This document shows, piece after piece, positions 1 through 6,804 of a stretch of DNA of 29,368 nt. Source of the DNA: Prevotella sp. UBA3208. GTDB taxonomy: Bacteria > Bacteroidota > Bacteroidia > Bacteroidales > Bacteroidaceae. The position numbers were made by a program, and so were the translations under genes. How positions within the stretch are numbered: the first letter of the stretch is position 1; the number at the start of each line of letters is the position of its first letter. The stretch is taken from NCBI GenBank assembly GCA_002363695.1, contig DEWO01000121.1, forward strand, positions 1-29,368, read 5' to 3'. The notes beneath the pieces were generated by a model, which searched no databases, was not told the DNA's origin, and saw nothing but the letters and a program-made list of their open reading frames with translations.

Positions 1-958
1 TGTCGCCAATCTCGAAGCCTTCCTCGCGGAAACGCTTCAGGGCGTAGTTGGTGACGTCCCAAAGTGCCTGAATGCGCTCGGGCTCCTGCTGGATGATGTG
101 CAGGGCTTCCATAGCGGCAGCGGTAGCCGCCGGGGTATTTGAAGCCGAGAAGATATAGGTGCGGCAGGTGTGACGCAAGAAGTTGATGGTATCCCAGTCG
201 GAGGCGATGAAGCCACCGATAGAGGCCAGCGACTTAGAGAAGGTACCCATGATGAGGTCTACCTCGTCGGTCAGTCCGAAGTGGTCGCAGACGCCCCTAC
301 CCTGACGGCCGAAGACGCCGAGGCCGTGAGCCTCGTCGACCATGATGGAGCAGTTGTACTTGTGCTTCAGTTCGACAATCTGGGGCAGCTTAGCCAAGTC
401 GCCTTCCATAGAGAAGACACCGTCGACAACGATGAGCTTGATAGCCTCGTAGGGCAGGTTCTTCAGCACACGCTCCAGATCGTCCATGTCGTTGTGCTTG
501 TAGTGCAGCTGCTTGGCAAACGAAAGACGACGGCCGTCCACAATGGATGCGTGGTCTCGGTCGTCGCAGATGATGTAGTCGTCTTTGCCTACAACCATGG
601 CCAGCACGCCCTGATTGACAGAGAAACCTGTAGAAAAGCAGAGACAGTCGTCCTTGCCGATGAATTCTGAGATTTCCTTCTCCAGCTGCACGTGCAGGTC
701 GAGTGTACCGTTAAGGAAACGGCTACCGGCACAACCGGAACCGTACTTGTCAAGAGCACGCTTGGCAGCGTCAATGATGCGCTGGTCACCTGTAAGTCCT
801 GTATAGGCGTTTGAGCCGAACATCAAGACCTTGTGGCCTCCCATTTCTACTTCTGTTCCCTGCTTGCCTTCAATGGCACGGAAATAAGGATAGACGTCAG
901 CCTCCATGTACTTCTGCGGCTCACGATAATGCTTGTATTTTTCTTGTAATTGTCCCAT
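1..958 (-). CDS. spt: Serine palmitoyltransferase, C-terminus cut off by the window edge
   Basis: PLP-dependent alpha-oxoamine synthase (aminotransferase class I/II fold). Serine palmitoyltransferase condenses serine with an acyl-CoA to 3-ketosphinganine, the first step of the sphingolipid synthesis typical of Bacteroides and Prevotella. Seen: the start MGQLQEKYKHY, the DEAHGLGVFG aspartate/histidine motif, and the PLP-lysine motif GTFSKSLAS. The last differs from the GTLGKALGG form of glycine C-acetyltransferase, which is why I prefer SPT over KBL or BioF. 319 codons are present, and the usual length near 395 residues means roughly 75 C-terminal residues lie outside. The start is the ATG at 956-958, about 40 nt after a TAACTTTG -7 box on the same strand. 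It is divergent from the lipid kinase at 1067. SPT versus another family member is fairly secure; in vivo substrate is inferred. Confidence 0.88.
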   Translation of the reverse strand, partial: MGQLQEKYKHYREPQKYMEADVYPYFRAIEGKQGTEVEMGGHKVLMFGSNAYTGLTGDQRIIDAAKRALDKYGSGCAGSRFLNGTLDLHVQLEKEISEFIGKDDCLCFSTGFSVNQGVLAMVVGKDDYIICDDRDHASIVDGRRLSFAKQLHYKHNDMDDLERVLKNLPYEAIKLIVVDGVFSMEGDLAKLPQIVELKHKYNCSIMVDEAHGLGVFGRQGRGVCDHFGLTDEVDLIMGTFSKSLASIGGFIASDWDTINFLRHTCRTYIFSASNTPAATAAAMEALHIIQQEPERIQALWDVTNYALKRFREEGFEIGD

Positions 959-970
959 ATAATTATAGGT

Positions 971-1031
971 GTAGCCTCGGCTACTTTAGTTTCAGTCGGC
1001 AAAGTTACACAATTTTTATTAAAAAGTGCAA
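971..1031 (-). promoter_or_regulatory. Promoter and leader hairpin of spt
   Basis: On the minus strand a TAACTTTG -7 box (1000-1007) has TTGC about 20 nt upstream (1028-1031) as a possible -33 element. The roughly 40-nt leader contains a perfect inverted repeat GTAGCC-TC-GGCTAC (971-984). The -33 region is shared with the oppositely directed kinase promoter, so the two genes may compete for polymerase. Confidence 0.6.
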
Positions 1032-1050
1032 GAAAAAGCAGAATATTTTG

Positions 1051-1058
1051 TATTTTTG
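1051..1058 (+). promoter_or_regulatory. -7 box of the lipid kinase gene, near-leaderless transcript
   Basis: TATTTTTG fits TAnnTTTG. The ATG at 1067 lies only 8 nt after the box, so the predicted transcript starts within about 5 nt of the start codon. No clear TTTG -33 element is seen at the right spacing. Confidence 0.6.
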
Positions 1059-1066
1059 CACCAACT

Positions 1067-2113
1067 ATGAGAAGTATTCGACATATCACATTCATCATAA
1101 ATCCCATCTCGGGTACTCAGAGCAAGCATGAAATCCCTGACCTGATAGACCGGATTCTGGACAAGGAACGCTTTGAATACGAGGTGTGCATCACCGAATA
1201 TGCCGGCCACGCAGCCGAGTTGGCCAAGGCACGTGCAGCCCGAGGTGACGACATCGTAGTGGCTGTAGGAGGCGACGGAACGGTGAACGAGGTGGCCCGC
1301 TCGCTGGTACATACCGAAACGGCACTGGGCATCATTCCCTGCGGTTCGGGCAACGGGCTGGCTCGTCATCTGTGCATACCCATGGACATCAGGAAAGCTC
1401 TTGACATTATCAACCAAGCCCAAATAGAAGCTTTTGACTACGGCGTCATCAACGGCCTGCCCTTCTTCTGCACCTGCGGCATGGGCTTCGATGCCTTCAT
1501 CTCGCTGAAGTTTGCCGAGTCTGGCAAGCGAGGGCCCATCACCTACGTGGAGAACGTGCTGAGGGAGGGGCTGAAATACAAGCCCGAGACGTACGAGATT
1601 ATAGATGACAACGGTACTACACAGTACAAGGCGTTCCTGATAGCCTGTGCCAACGCCTCGCAATACGGCAACAACGCGTACATCGCTCCAGGAGCCACCA
1701 TGAAGGACGGCGAGATGGACGTCATCGTGATGGAGCCATTCGATGCGCTGGAGGCTCCACAGATTGCTGCAGACCTGTTTATGAAGACACTGGGCAACAA
1801 CTCGAAAATCAAGACGTTCCGCACGCGCAACCTGACCATACACCGCCAGGGGCCCGGAGCCATACACTATGACGGAGACCCCATCATGACCAACAGCGAC
1901 ATTGACGTCCACATTGAGCATCTGGGCATACGCATCGTGGCCAATCCTGACGTCCCCGAGGACAAAGCCGAGCCCAACATGGTGCTGAATGCCTTCAGCG
2001 ACTTCTTTAATAATATAAATAATGTACGCGAGGACATCGGCAAGGACTTGGAGAAAAGCGGCCGGCGTATTCAGGCCATCAACAAGGTGCTGCTGAGAAA
2101 ACTGAGGAGTTAG
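1067..2113 (+). CDS. Diacylglycerol/sphingoid-type lipid kinase (DAGK catalytic domain, YegS/LCB5 family)
   Basis: 348 residues. Predicted to phosphorylate the hydroxyl of a lipid (diacylglycerol, sphingoid base or undecaprenol-like) with ATP at the inner membrane. Seen: N-terminal INPISGTQSK, the nucleotide-binding GGDGTVNEVA, PCGSGNGLARHL, then MGFDAFI and a C-terminal half with the APGATMKDGEMDV and HYDGDP motifs of the NAD kinase-like fold. The reading frame is open back to 950, but that part overlaps the spt promoter and the -7 box, so I chose the ATG at 1067. About 40 charged residues follow the usual domain end. The divergent neighbour is serine palmitoyltransferase, so a sphingoid-base kinase is an attractive but unproven reading. 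A 48-residue gene follows after 39 nt. Confidence 0.85.
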   Translation: MRSIRHITFIINPISGTQSKHEIPDLIDRILDKERFEYEVCITEYAGHAAELAKARAARGDDIVVAVGGDGTVNEVARSLVHTETALGIIPCGSGNGLARHLCIPMDIRKALDIINQAQIEAFDYGVINGLPFFCTCGMGFDAFISLKFAESGKRGPITYVENVLREGLKYKPETYEIIDDNGTTQYKAFLIACANASQYGNNAYIAPGATMKDGEMDVIVMEPFDALEAPQIAADLFMKTLGNNSKIKTFRTRNLTIHRQGPGAIHYDGDPIMTNSDIDVHIEHLGIRIVANPDVPEDKAEPNMVLNAFSDFFNNINNVREDIGKDLEKSGRRIQAINKVLLRKLRS

Positions 2114-2152
2114 CTTGACTTCGCCCAGATTATGACCAAGGAAAATTGAGCA

Positions 2153-2299
2153 ATGCAGAATTACTTCGTCTTTGTCATCATCGTTTTAGCCGTCATTTAT
2201 GCCGGATGGCGTATTTATGAGGCTGTAAAGCCCGGCGGAGACCCTTGTAAGGGGTGTGAATTGAAAAAAAACTGCAAAAAGTTTGGTCAATCAAAATAA
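2153..2299 (+). CDS. Small single-span membrane protein with Cys-rich tail (FeoB-associated Cys-rich type)
   Basis: 48 residues: one hydrophobic segment (about residues 4-18, YFVFVIIVLAVIYAG), then a basic/polar tail with CKGC and a third Cys four residues on (DPCKGCELKKNC). This layout, a short N-terminal helix with a DPC-x-GC tail, matches the small FeoB-associated Cys-rich membrane proteins that I know from Bacteroidales, although no feoB is near. It lies 39 nt after the lipid kinase in the same direction, so it may be cotranscribed. Its 3' end contains the -33 element of the tRNA-Cys promoter. The cysteines could bind metal or an Fe-S cluster; that is inference. Confidence 0.6.
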   Translation: MQNYFVFVIIVLAVIYAGWRIYEAVKPGGDPCKGCELKKNCKKFGQSK

Positions 2300-2313
2300 A
2301 AGTATTACTTTTG
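2282..2313 (+). promoter_or_regulatory. Promoter of tRNA-Cys
   Basis: TTTG (2282-2285), 20 nt, TACTTTTG (2306-2313): a full match to the Bacteroidota housekeeping promoter. It overlaps the end of the preceding small gene and would start the transcript near 2318, about 88 nt before the mature tRNA. Confidence 0.75.
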
Positions 2314-2331
2314 CAACCGCTAAGCAGAAAC

Positions 2332-2379
2332 GGTGCCTTGATAAACAATCAGACACCTACGCTCAGAAGAGCTGAAGCG
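2332..2379 (+). other. Structured leader of the tRNA-Cys transcript with an acceptor-stem copy
   Basis: GGTGCCT (2332-2338) repeats the 5' acceptor strand of the tRNA and pairs 6 of 7 with AGACACC (2351-2357) across a 12-nt loop. A T follows at 2358 in the discriminator position. A second hairpin follows: CGCTCAG (2360-2366) against CTG-A-AGCG (2372-2379, one bulged A). The 14-nt GAAACGGTGCCTTG occurs at both 2327-2340 and 2401-2414. It may be a tRNA remnant or a processing/regulatory structure. Confidence 0.45.
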
Positions 2380-2405
2380 AGTTTCACTCTATCATTCGCT
2401 GAAAC

Positions 2406-2477
2406 GGTGCCTTGGATGAGTGGCTTAGTCAACGGTCTGCAAAACCGTCTACGGCGGTTCGAATCCGCCAGGCACCT
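2406..2477 (+). tRNA. tRNA-Cys (anticodon GCA)
   Basis: The cloverleaf can be drawn by eye. Acceptor GGTGCCT pairs with AGGCACC and is followed by discriminator T. The anticodon stem ACGGT/ACCGT encloses the loop CTGCAAA with anticodon GCA. The T-arm is GGCGG-TTCGAAT-CCGCC. The D-stem is short (three pairs, one G-T). CCA is not encoded. It has its own promoter upstream and a strong terminator 7 nt downstream, so it is probably a monocistronic tRNA unit. Confidence 0.95.
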
Positions 2478-2483
2478 CAAAGC

Positions 2484-2520
2484 AAAAAGAAACCTTCCCG
2501 ATTTGGGAAGGTTTCTTTTT
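2484..2520. terminator. Bidirectional intrinsic terminator between tRNA-Cys and rnfA
   Basis: A 16-bp perfect stem (2484-2499 with 2505-2520) around a 5-nt loop, with GC-rich core CCTTCCC/GGGAAGG, an A tract on the left and a T tract on the right. It can end the tRNA transcript on the plus strand and the rnf operon transcript, whose last stop codon is at 2538-2540, on the minus strand. Confidence 0.9.
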
Positions 2521-2537
2521 AGTATGTCTTGATGGGC

Positions 2538-3140
2538 TTAGTCCAAGCCGAAGAGTACACGCAGACCTCCGTCAACACCCGAGAAGCCCATGAAGGCCAA
2601 CGAGAGCAGACCTGCCGACAGCATGACGATAGCCATACCGCGCATACCCTTGGGAACGCTGACCAATTCCAACTGCTCACGCATACCGGCAAAGACGGTC
2701 AGTGCCAATCCGAAGCCGATAGCCGTCGAGAAGGCATAAACCACACTCTGCAGCAGGTTGAAGTCTTTCTGGATAACCAGAATGGCCACACCCAGCACGG
2801 CGCAGTTGGTAGTAATCAGAGGCAGGAAGATGCCCAGTGCCTGATAGAGTGCGGGAGACACCTTCTTGAGGATAATCTCGACCATCTGCACCAGAGCGGC
2901 AATGACGAGAATGAAAGCAATGGTCTGCAGATATTGCAAGCCAAAGGCATCGAGCACAAACTTCTGTACACACCAGGTAACGATGGTGGCCAGCGTCAGC
3001 ACGAAGGCTACGGCTGCCGACATACCCAGCGAGGTATCAATCTTCTTCGATACGCCGAGGAACGGACAGATACCGAGAAATTGCGACAGGATGATATTAT
3101 TGACGAATATCGCGCTAATGAAAATCAATATGTATTCCAT
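2538..3140 (-). CDS. rnfA: Rnf complex subunit A (ion-translocating ferredoxin:NAD+ oxidoreductase)
   Basis: 200 residues, the usual RnfA length, mostly hydrophobic with about six transmembrane helices. RnfA and RnfE form the paired antiparallel membrane core that carries a [2Fe-2S] cluster between them in the Rnf/NQR family. The conserved segments NNIILSQFLGICPFLGVS and LITTNCAVLG, each with a conserved Cys, are both seen. It is the last gene of the operon, 28 nt after rnfE, and is followed by the bidirectional terminator. The gap upstream consists of short A-rich iterations. Confidence 0.96.
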   Translation of the reverse strand: MEYILIFISAIFVNNIILSQFLGICPFLGVSKKIDTSLGMSAAVAFVLTLATIVTWCVQKFVLDAFGLQYLQTIAFILVIAALVQMVEIILKKVSPALYQALGIFLPLITTNCAVLGVAILVIQKDFNLLQSVVYAFSTAIGFGLALTVFAGMREQLELVSVPKGMRGMAIVMLSAGLLSLAFMGFSGVDGGLRVLFGLD

Positions 3141-3168
3141 AACTTCAATTTTTCAATTCTTCAATCTT
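3141..3168 (-). repeat. Iterated A-rich spacer between rnfE and rnfA
   Basis: On the coding strand the spacer is built from repeats of GAATTGAA/GATTGAA. It keeps the region before the rnfA start unstructured and A-rich, as expected where Shine-Dalgarno pairing is little used. Confidence 0.6.
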
Positions 3169-3750
3169 TCAATTCTTCAATTTGTTTACCATCGCAATGA
3201 GGAATCCCAGCATGATGAAAGCACCCGGAGGGAGGACGAATAGCAGGATATTGTACGTCTCAGGCAGCAGGGTGAATCCGAAAACGGAACCTGAGCCCAG
3301 AATCTCACGACAGATTCCCAGCAGCGTCAGACCCAGCGTAAAGCCAAGGCCAATGCCGATGCCGTCGAACAGCGAAGCAACGGGTGAGTTCTTGGCAGCA
3401 AAAGCCTCAGCACGGCCGAGGATGATACAGTTCACCACAATCAGCGGGATGAACAGACCGAGGGCTGCATCAATGTCAGGCAGATAAGCCTTGATGACAA
3501 GCTGCAGCATAGTCACGAAGGCGGCAATGACCACAATGAACACAGGAATGCGCACCTTGTCGGGCGTCACTGACTTCAGACACGAAATCACAAAGTTTGT
3601 GCAGATGAGTACAGCCATCGTAGCAAGACCCATCGACATACCGTTCATGGCAGAGGTGGTAGTGGCCAGCGTAGGACACATACCCAGCATCAGGACAAAC
3701 GTGGGGTTCTCCTTGACAATGCCATTTTTGATGATATCTATGTAATTCAT
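3169..3750 (-). CDS. rnfE: Rnf complex subunit E
   Basis: 193 residues, integral membrane partner and paralogue of RnfA. Seen: the N-terminal NGIVKENPTFVLMLGMCPTL motif and the LIVVNCIILGRAEAFA motif, both holding the cysteines expected to ligate the shared [2Fe-2S] cluster, plus roughly six hydrophobic spans. It lies 33 nt after rnfG and 28 nt before rnfA in the conserved B-C-D-G-E-A order. NqrE is the close relative, but the surrounding rnfB and rnfC genes make this Rnf rather than NQR. Confidence 0.96.
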   Translation of the reverse strand: MNYIDIIKNGIVKENPTFVLMLGMCPTLATTTSAMNGMSMGLATMAVLICTNFVISCLKSVTPDKVRIPVFIVVIAAFVTMLQLVIKAYLPDIDAALGLFIPLIVVNCIILGRAEAFAAKNSPVASLFDGIGIGLGFTLGLTLLGICREILGSGSVFGFTLLPETYNILLFVLPPGAFIMLGFLIAMVNKLKN

Positions 3751-3783
3751 AATTTACTTTTTTACCTTTTTACTTTTTTACCT
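3751..3783 (-). repeat. Iterated GTAAAAA spacer between rnfG and rnfE
   Basis: On the coding strand, repeats of GGTAAAAAAGTAAAAA fill the 33-nt gap and run up to the rnfE start codon. The same motif fills the gaps before rnfG and rnfD. Confidence 0.65.
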
Positions 3784-4374
3784 TTACTCTGCCGGAGTGG
3801 CCTTGTAGGCTTTATAGGCATTGTTGACAGCGAGCAGGAAAGCACGACTGGTAATGGTAGAGGCCGTGATGGCATCCACCTGGCCGCCGTCCTTGGATAC
3901 GACGAGAGGCTCAGCAGGATTCTTACCGATGATATCGCCCTTCTCGCCCTTCTGGAACCACTTGTCAGCCTTGGCACCCAGACCTGGAGTCTCTGCGTGT
4001 TCCAGCAGCGTGTAACCCAGAATATTGCCTTCGGGGTCAAAACCCACCAGCACCTTCAGGTCACCACCGAAACCACCCGTAGTAGACTCTACGGCAGCAC
4101 CGAGATCCTGTCCCTGAGCGTCCTTCACCTGATAAATCTTAAACAGCATTTCCTTGCCCTTGGCGTCGTTCTGGCGAACTTCGTCCGTCTTGGCGACAGT
4201 CAGATCGTCCACACACATGACTGTCTTGATACCGTCAGCCAGCGCCTTTTCCTTCTGGGCATTGATGGGCCCCTCGGTGAGATGGTTCACAAAAGCAAGG
4301 ATACCACCCATAATGACTGCTACTCCCGTGAGTACCAGCACCATATTAGTCAAAGATGATTCAAGTTTCTTCAT
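3784..4374 (-). CDS. rnfG: Rnf complex subunit G, covalent flavoprotein
   Basis: 196 residues. One N-terminal membrane anchor (about residues 10-30, MVLVLTGVAVIMGGILAFV) precedes a periplasmic FMN-binding domain. The domain has HAETPGLGAKADKWF near residue 125-140 and the flavin attachment motif ITASTITS near residues 168-175, where a Thr takes FMN by a phosphoester bond. It carries electrons between RnfD and the membrane core. The length is normal. It follows rnfD by 21 nt. Confidence 0.95.
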   Translation of the reverse strand: MKKLESSLTNMVLVLTGVAVIMGGILAFVNHLTEGPINAQKEKALADGIKTVMCVDDLTVAKTDEVRQNDAKGKEMLFKIYQVKDAQGQDLGAAVESTTGGFGGDLKVLVGFDPEGNILGYTLLEHAETPGLGAKADKWFQKGEKGDIIGKNPAEPLVVSKDGGQVDAITASTITSRAFLLAVNNAYKAYKATPAE

Positions 4375-4395
4375 AACTTTACTTTTTTACTCTTT
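4375..4395 (-). repeat. Iterated GTAAAAA spacer between rnfD and rnfG
   Basis: On the coding strand the 21-nt gap reads as repeats of AGTAAAAA up to the rnfG start. The iteration begins inside the Lys-Lys codons at the end of rnfD. Confidence 0.6.
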
Positions 4396-5394
4396 TTACT
4401 TTTTTGCCGGCACTTCACCGAAGCGCTTGGGTTTCACATAATTATTAATAAGAGGTGTAAAAGCGTTCATAATCAAGATGGCGAACGACATTCCCTCAGG
4501 ATAGGCACCCCAGTTACGGATGACAACGGTCAGGAAACCAATGCAGACACCGTAGATGAGCTGGCCTTTGGCTGTCATCGGTGAGGTGACATAGTCGGTA
4601 GCCATGAAGATGGCACCCAGCATCAGGCCACCAGAGAGGATGACTGAGAAGGGATCGGCATAGGCAGGGCTGATAGCGTGGCAGATGGCAGCAAAGACAA
4701 ACACTGTAGCGATGATACTGACGGGGATGTGCCAAGTGATGATCTTCTTCCACAGCATATAAGCCAAGCCCAGCAGCAGTGCCAGCGCACAGATTTCACC
4801 CATGGCACCGGCTCCGTCGGGATGATTACCAATGAAAAGGTCGAAGGAGGAAGGCAGCTGGTCCAGCACACTGGCATCGCCACTCTTGATGGCCTCCTTC
4901 ATAATAGCCAGGGGGGTAGCACCCGTCTCGGCATCGAGATAGCTGCCAAGCTGGCCAACCTTCGGCCATGTGGTCATCTGGGCGGGGAAGGCTACCAACA
5001 GGGCTGCACGACCTACCAGCGCAGGATTAAAGAGATTATTGCCCAGACCGCCAAACGTCATCTTGGCTACACCAATGGCAAACAAGGCACCAATGATGAT
5101 AATCCAGATGGGAAGGTTGCTGGGAAGGTTGAAGCCGAGCAGCAGACCAGTCAGCACGGCAGAGCCGTCACAGACGGTATTGCGCTCGTTCTTGAGCATA
5201 AACTTATTGATGGCCCACTCGAAGAAGACACAGGCCGCAACGCTCGTAGCACAGACAATGGCTGAGCCAATGCCGAAGAAATAGAACGACACGAGCAGCG
5301 CAGGCAACAGGGCAATGATGACCCCGTACATATTCTTCTCAACGGTGTCTGTTCCGTGTGCGTGAGGCGATAATGATACAATTAATTTTCCCAT
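4396..5394 (-). CDS. rnfD: Rnf complex subunit D, membrane flavoprotein
   Basis: 332 residues, multi-span membrane protein of the NqrB/RnfD family. The covalent FMN motif TGATPLA is seen near residue 157-163. The conserved GGLGNNLFNPALVGR lies near residues 114-128 and FMATDYVTSPMT near residue 264. About nine hydrophobic spans are visible. It is part of the ion-conducting module that couples ferredoxin oxidation to Na+ or H+ export; which ion cannot be told from the sequence by eye. It lies 30 nt after rnfC. Confidence 0.96.
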   Translation of the reverse strand: MGKLIVSLSPHAHGTDTVEKNMYGVIIALLPALLVSFYFFGIGSAIVCATSVAACVFFEWAINKFMLKNERNTVCDGSAVLTGLLLGFNLPSNLPIWIIIIGALFAIGVAKMTFGGLGNNLFNPALVGRAALLVAFPAQMTTWPKVGQLGSYLDAETGATPLAIMKEAIKSGDASVLDQLPSSFDLFIGNHPDGAGAMGEICALALLLGLAYMLWKKIITWHIPVSIIATVFVFAAICHAISPAYADPFSVILSGGLMLGAIFMATDYVTSPMTAKGQLIYGVCIGFLTVVIRNWGAYPEGMSFAILIMNAFTPLINNYVKPKRFGEVPAKK

Positions 5395-5424
5395 TGTATT
5401 TTACTTTTTTACCTTTTAACTTTT
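5395..5424 (-). repeat. Iterated GTAAAAA spacer between rnfC and rnfD
   Basis: On the coding strand, iterated GTAAAAAAGTTAAAAG-type units fill the 30-nt gap between the rnfC stop and rnfD start. They continue the AAAAAG of the two final rnfC Lys codons. Confidence 0.6.
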
Positions 5425-6804
5425 TTACTTTTTGGGTGCTGCTGCAGCTGCACGGGCACGAATAATTCCCATCACCGTAGACTTAGCCTGACGAATGTTG
5501 TCAAGCAACGGACGGTGGGCAGGACAGGTAAACTGACACGAGCCACACTCGATACAGCTAACAACCTCCTCATGCTCGGCACGTTCCCAATTCTTGACAG
5601 CGGCAAGCTTCGCCAGCAGATAGGGTTCCAAGCCCATTGGACAAGCACTGACACACTTGGCACAGCGAATGCAGGGATTTGGCTCTTTACGGAAAGCCTC
5701 TTCACCCGAGATAATCGTTACCGAGTTGGTGCCCTTGCAGATAGGTACTTCCACGGAAGTCAGTGCCTTACCCATCATTGGACCACCGGCCAACAGTTTG
5801 TTGTCACCCTCGGGCATTCCGCCACATGCCTCAATAAGGTCCTTCATCGGTGTTCCCATGCGAACGAGGAAGTTGCCAGGATTCTGCAGTTTCTTACCCG
5901 TCACTGTAGTATAACGCTCGAACAGGGGCTTACGCTTCATAACAGCCTCATACACGGCGTATGCAGTACCTACATTCTGAACAATTGCTCCAACGTTGAC
6001 TGGAATAGCAGGAGGTGCAGGAACCTGACGGCGGATGACGGCGTCTACCAGCTGTTTCTCACCACCCTGAGGATAACGCTGTTTCAAGGGAACAACCTCT
6101 ACATGGTACTCTGTTCCTCCGAATACCTCTGCACACTTCTGGGTGAGCAGTTCGATGGCAGGCATTTTGTTGGTCTCAATACCAATATATCCACGAGTCA
6201 CCTTAGCACCCTTCATCAGCAGTTCCAGACCAACAAGAATCTCGTCGGCATGTTCCATCATCAAACGGAAGTCGGCAGTGATATAAGGCTCACACTCGAC
6301 TGCATTGATGATGACACACTCAGCCTTCGCCGTAGGTGGCGGGCAGAGTTTGATGAAGGTGGGGAAACAAGCACCACCCATACCAACGACACCAGCCGTC
6401 TTGATGCGCTCCACAATTTCCTCGGGAGTCAGTTCGGGGTGAGCCTTCACGGTTTCCAACTTGTCAGAACGGTCGATGGTCTCTTCCCACTCGTCACCTT
6501 CTACATTAATAATAATAACAGGCTTACGATAACCTGTAGCATCAATAGCGGTATCAATCTTAAACACGGTACCGCTGACAGATGAATAGATAGGAGCCGA
6601 CACAAAGCCACCAGCCTCAGCAATCAAGGTACCCACCTTTACCTTGTCACCCTTGGCGACAACAGGTTTGGCAGGAGCACCAATGTGCTGGCTGAGGGGG
6701 AAGACTGCCTGCTTAGGCAGGGCGGCAACCTTCGTAGCAACTTCGTGGGTCAGCTTATTCTCTTCGGGGTGTACACCACCTATACGGAATGTTCTTACGT
6801 TCAT
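5425..6804 (-). CDS. rnfC: Rnf complex subunit C, NADH/flavin and Fe-S subunit
   Basis: 459 residues, peripheral cytoplasmic subunit that passes electrons to NAD+. Domains in order: RnfC N-terminal barrel-like domain (about 1-110); the Complex I 51-kDa-like flavin/nucleotide domain with GVVGMGGACFPT (about 138-149) and NAVECEPYITAD; an SLBB-type segment; then two [4Fe-4S] motifs, CIRCAKCVSACP and CIECGSCQFTCP, in the last 90 residues. The C-terminal tail is short and Ala-rich (RARAAAAAPKK); the long repeat tail of enterobacterial RsxC is absent. The ATG overlaps the rnfB stop as ATGA, implying coupled translation. Confidence 0.96.
   Translation of the reverse strand: MNVRTFRIGGVHPEENKLTHEVATKVAALPKQAVFPLSQHIGAPAKPVVAKGDKVKVGTLIAEAGGFVSAPIYSSVSGTVFKIDTAIDATGYRKPVIIINVEGDEWEETIDRSDKLETVKAHPELTPEEIVERIKTAGVVGMGGACFPTFIKLCPPPTAKAECVIINAVECEPYITADFRLMMEHADEILVGLELLMKGAKVTRGYIGIETNKMPAIELLTQKCAEVFGGTEYHVEVVPLKQRYPQGGEKQLVDAVIRRQVPAPPAIPVNVGAIVQNVGTAYAVYEAVMKRKPLFERYTTVTGKKLQNPGNFLVRMGTPMKDLIEACGGMPEGDNKLLAGGPMMGKALTSVEVPICKGTNSVTIISGEEAFRKEPNPCIRCAKCVSACPMGLEPYLLAKLAAVKNWERAEHEEVVSCIECGSCQFTCPAHRPLLDNIRQAKSTVMGIIRARAAAAAPKK

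Noticed and set aside
950..1066. 39-residue N-terminal extension of the lipid kinase
   Set aside because: It overlaps the spt start and both divergent promoters; the family start motif begins right after the ATG at 1067.
2327..2414. Integrated element with tRNA-Cys as attachment site (14-bp direct repeat)
   Set aside because: The repeat is of the tRNA 5' end, only 60 bp lie between the copies, and there is no integrase; usual attachment sites use the 3' end.
5515..6585. 356-codon antisense frame opposite rnfC
   Set aside because: Shadow of rnfC; no domain, promoter or signal of its own.
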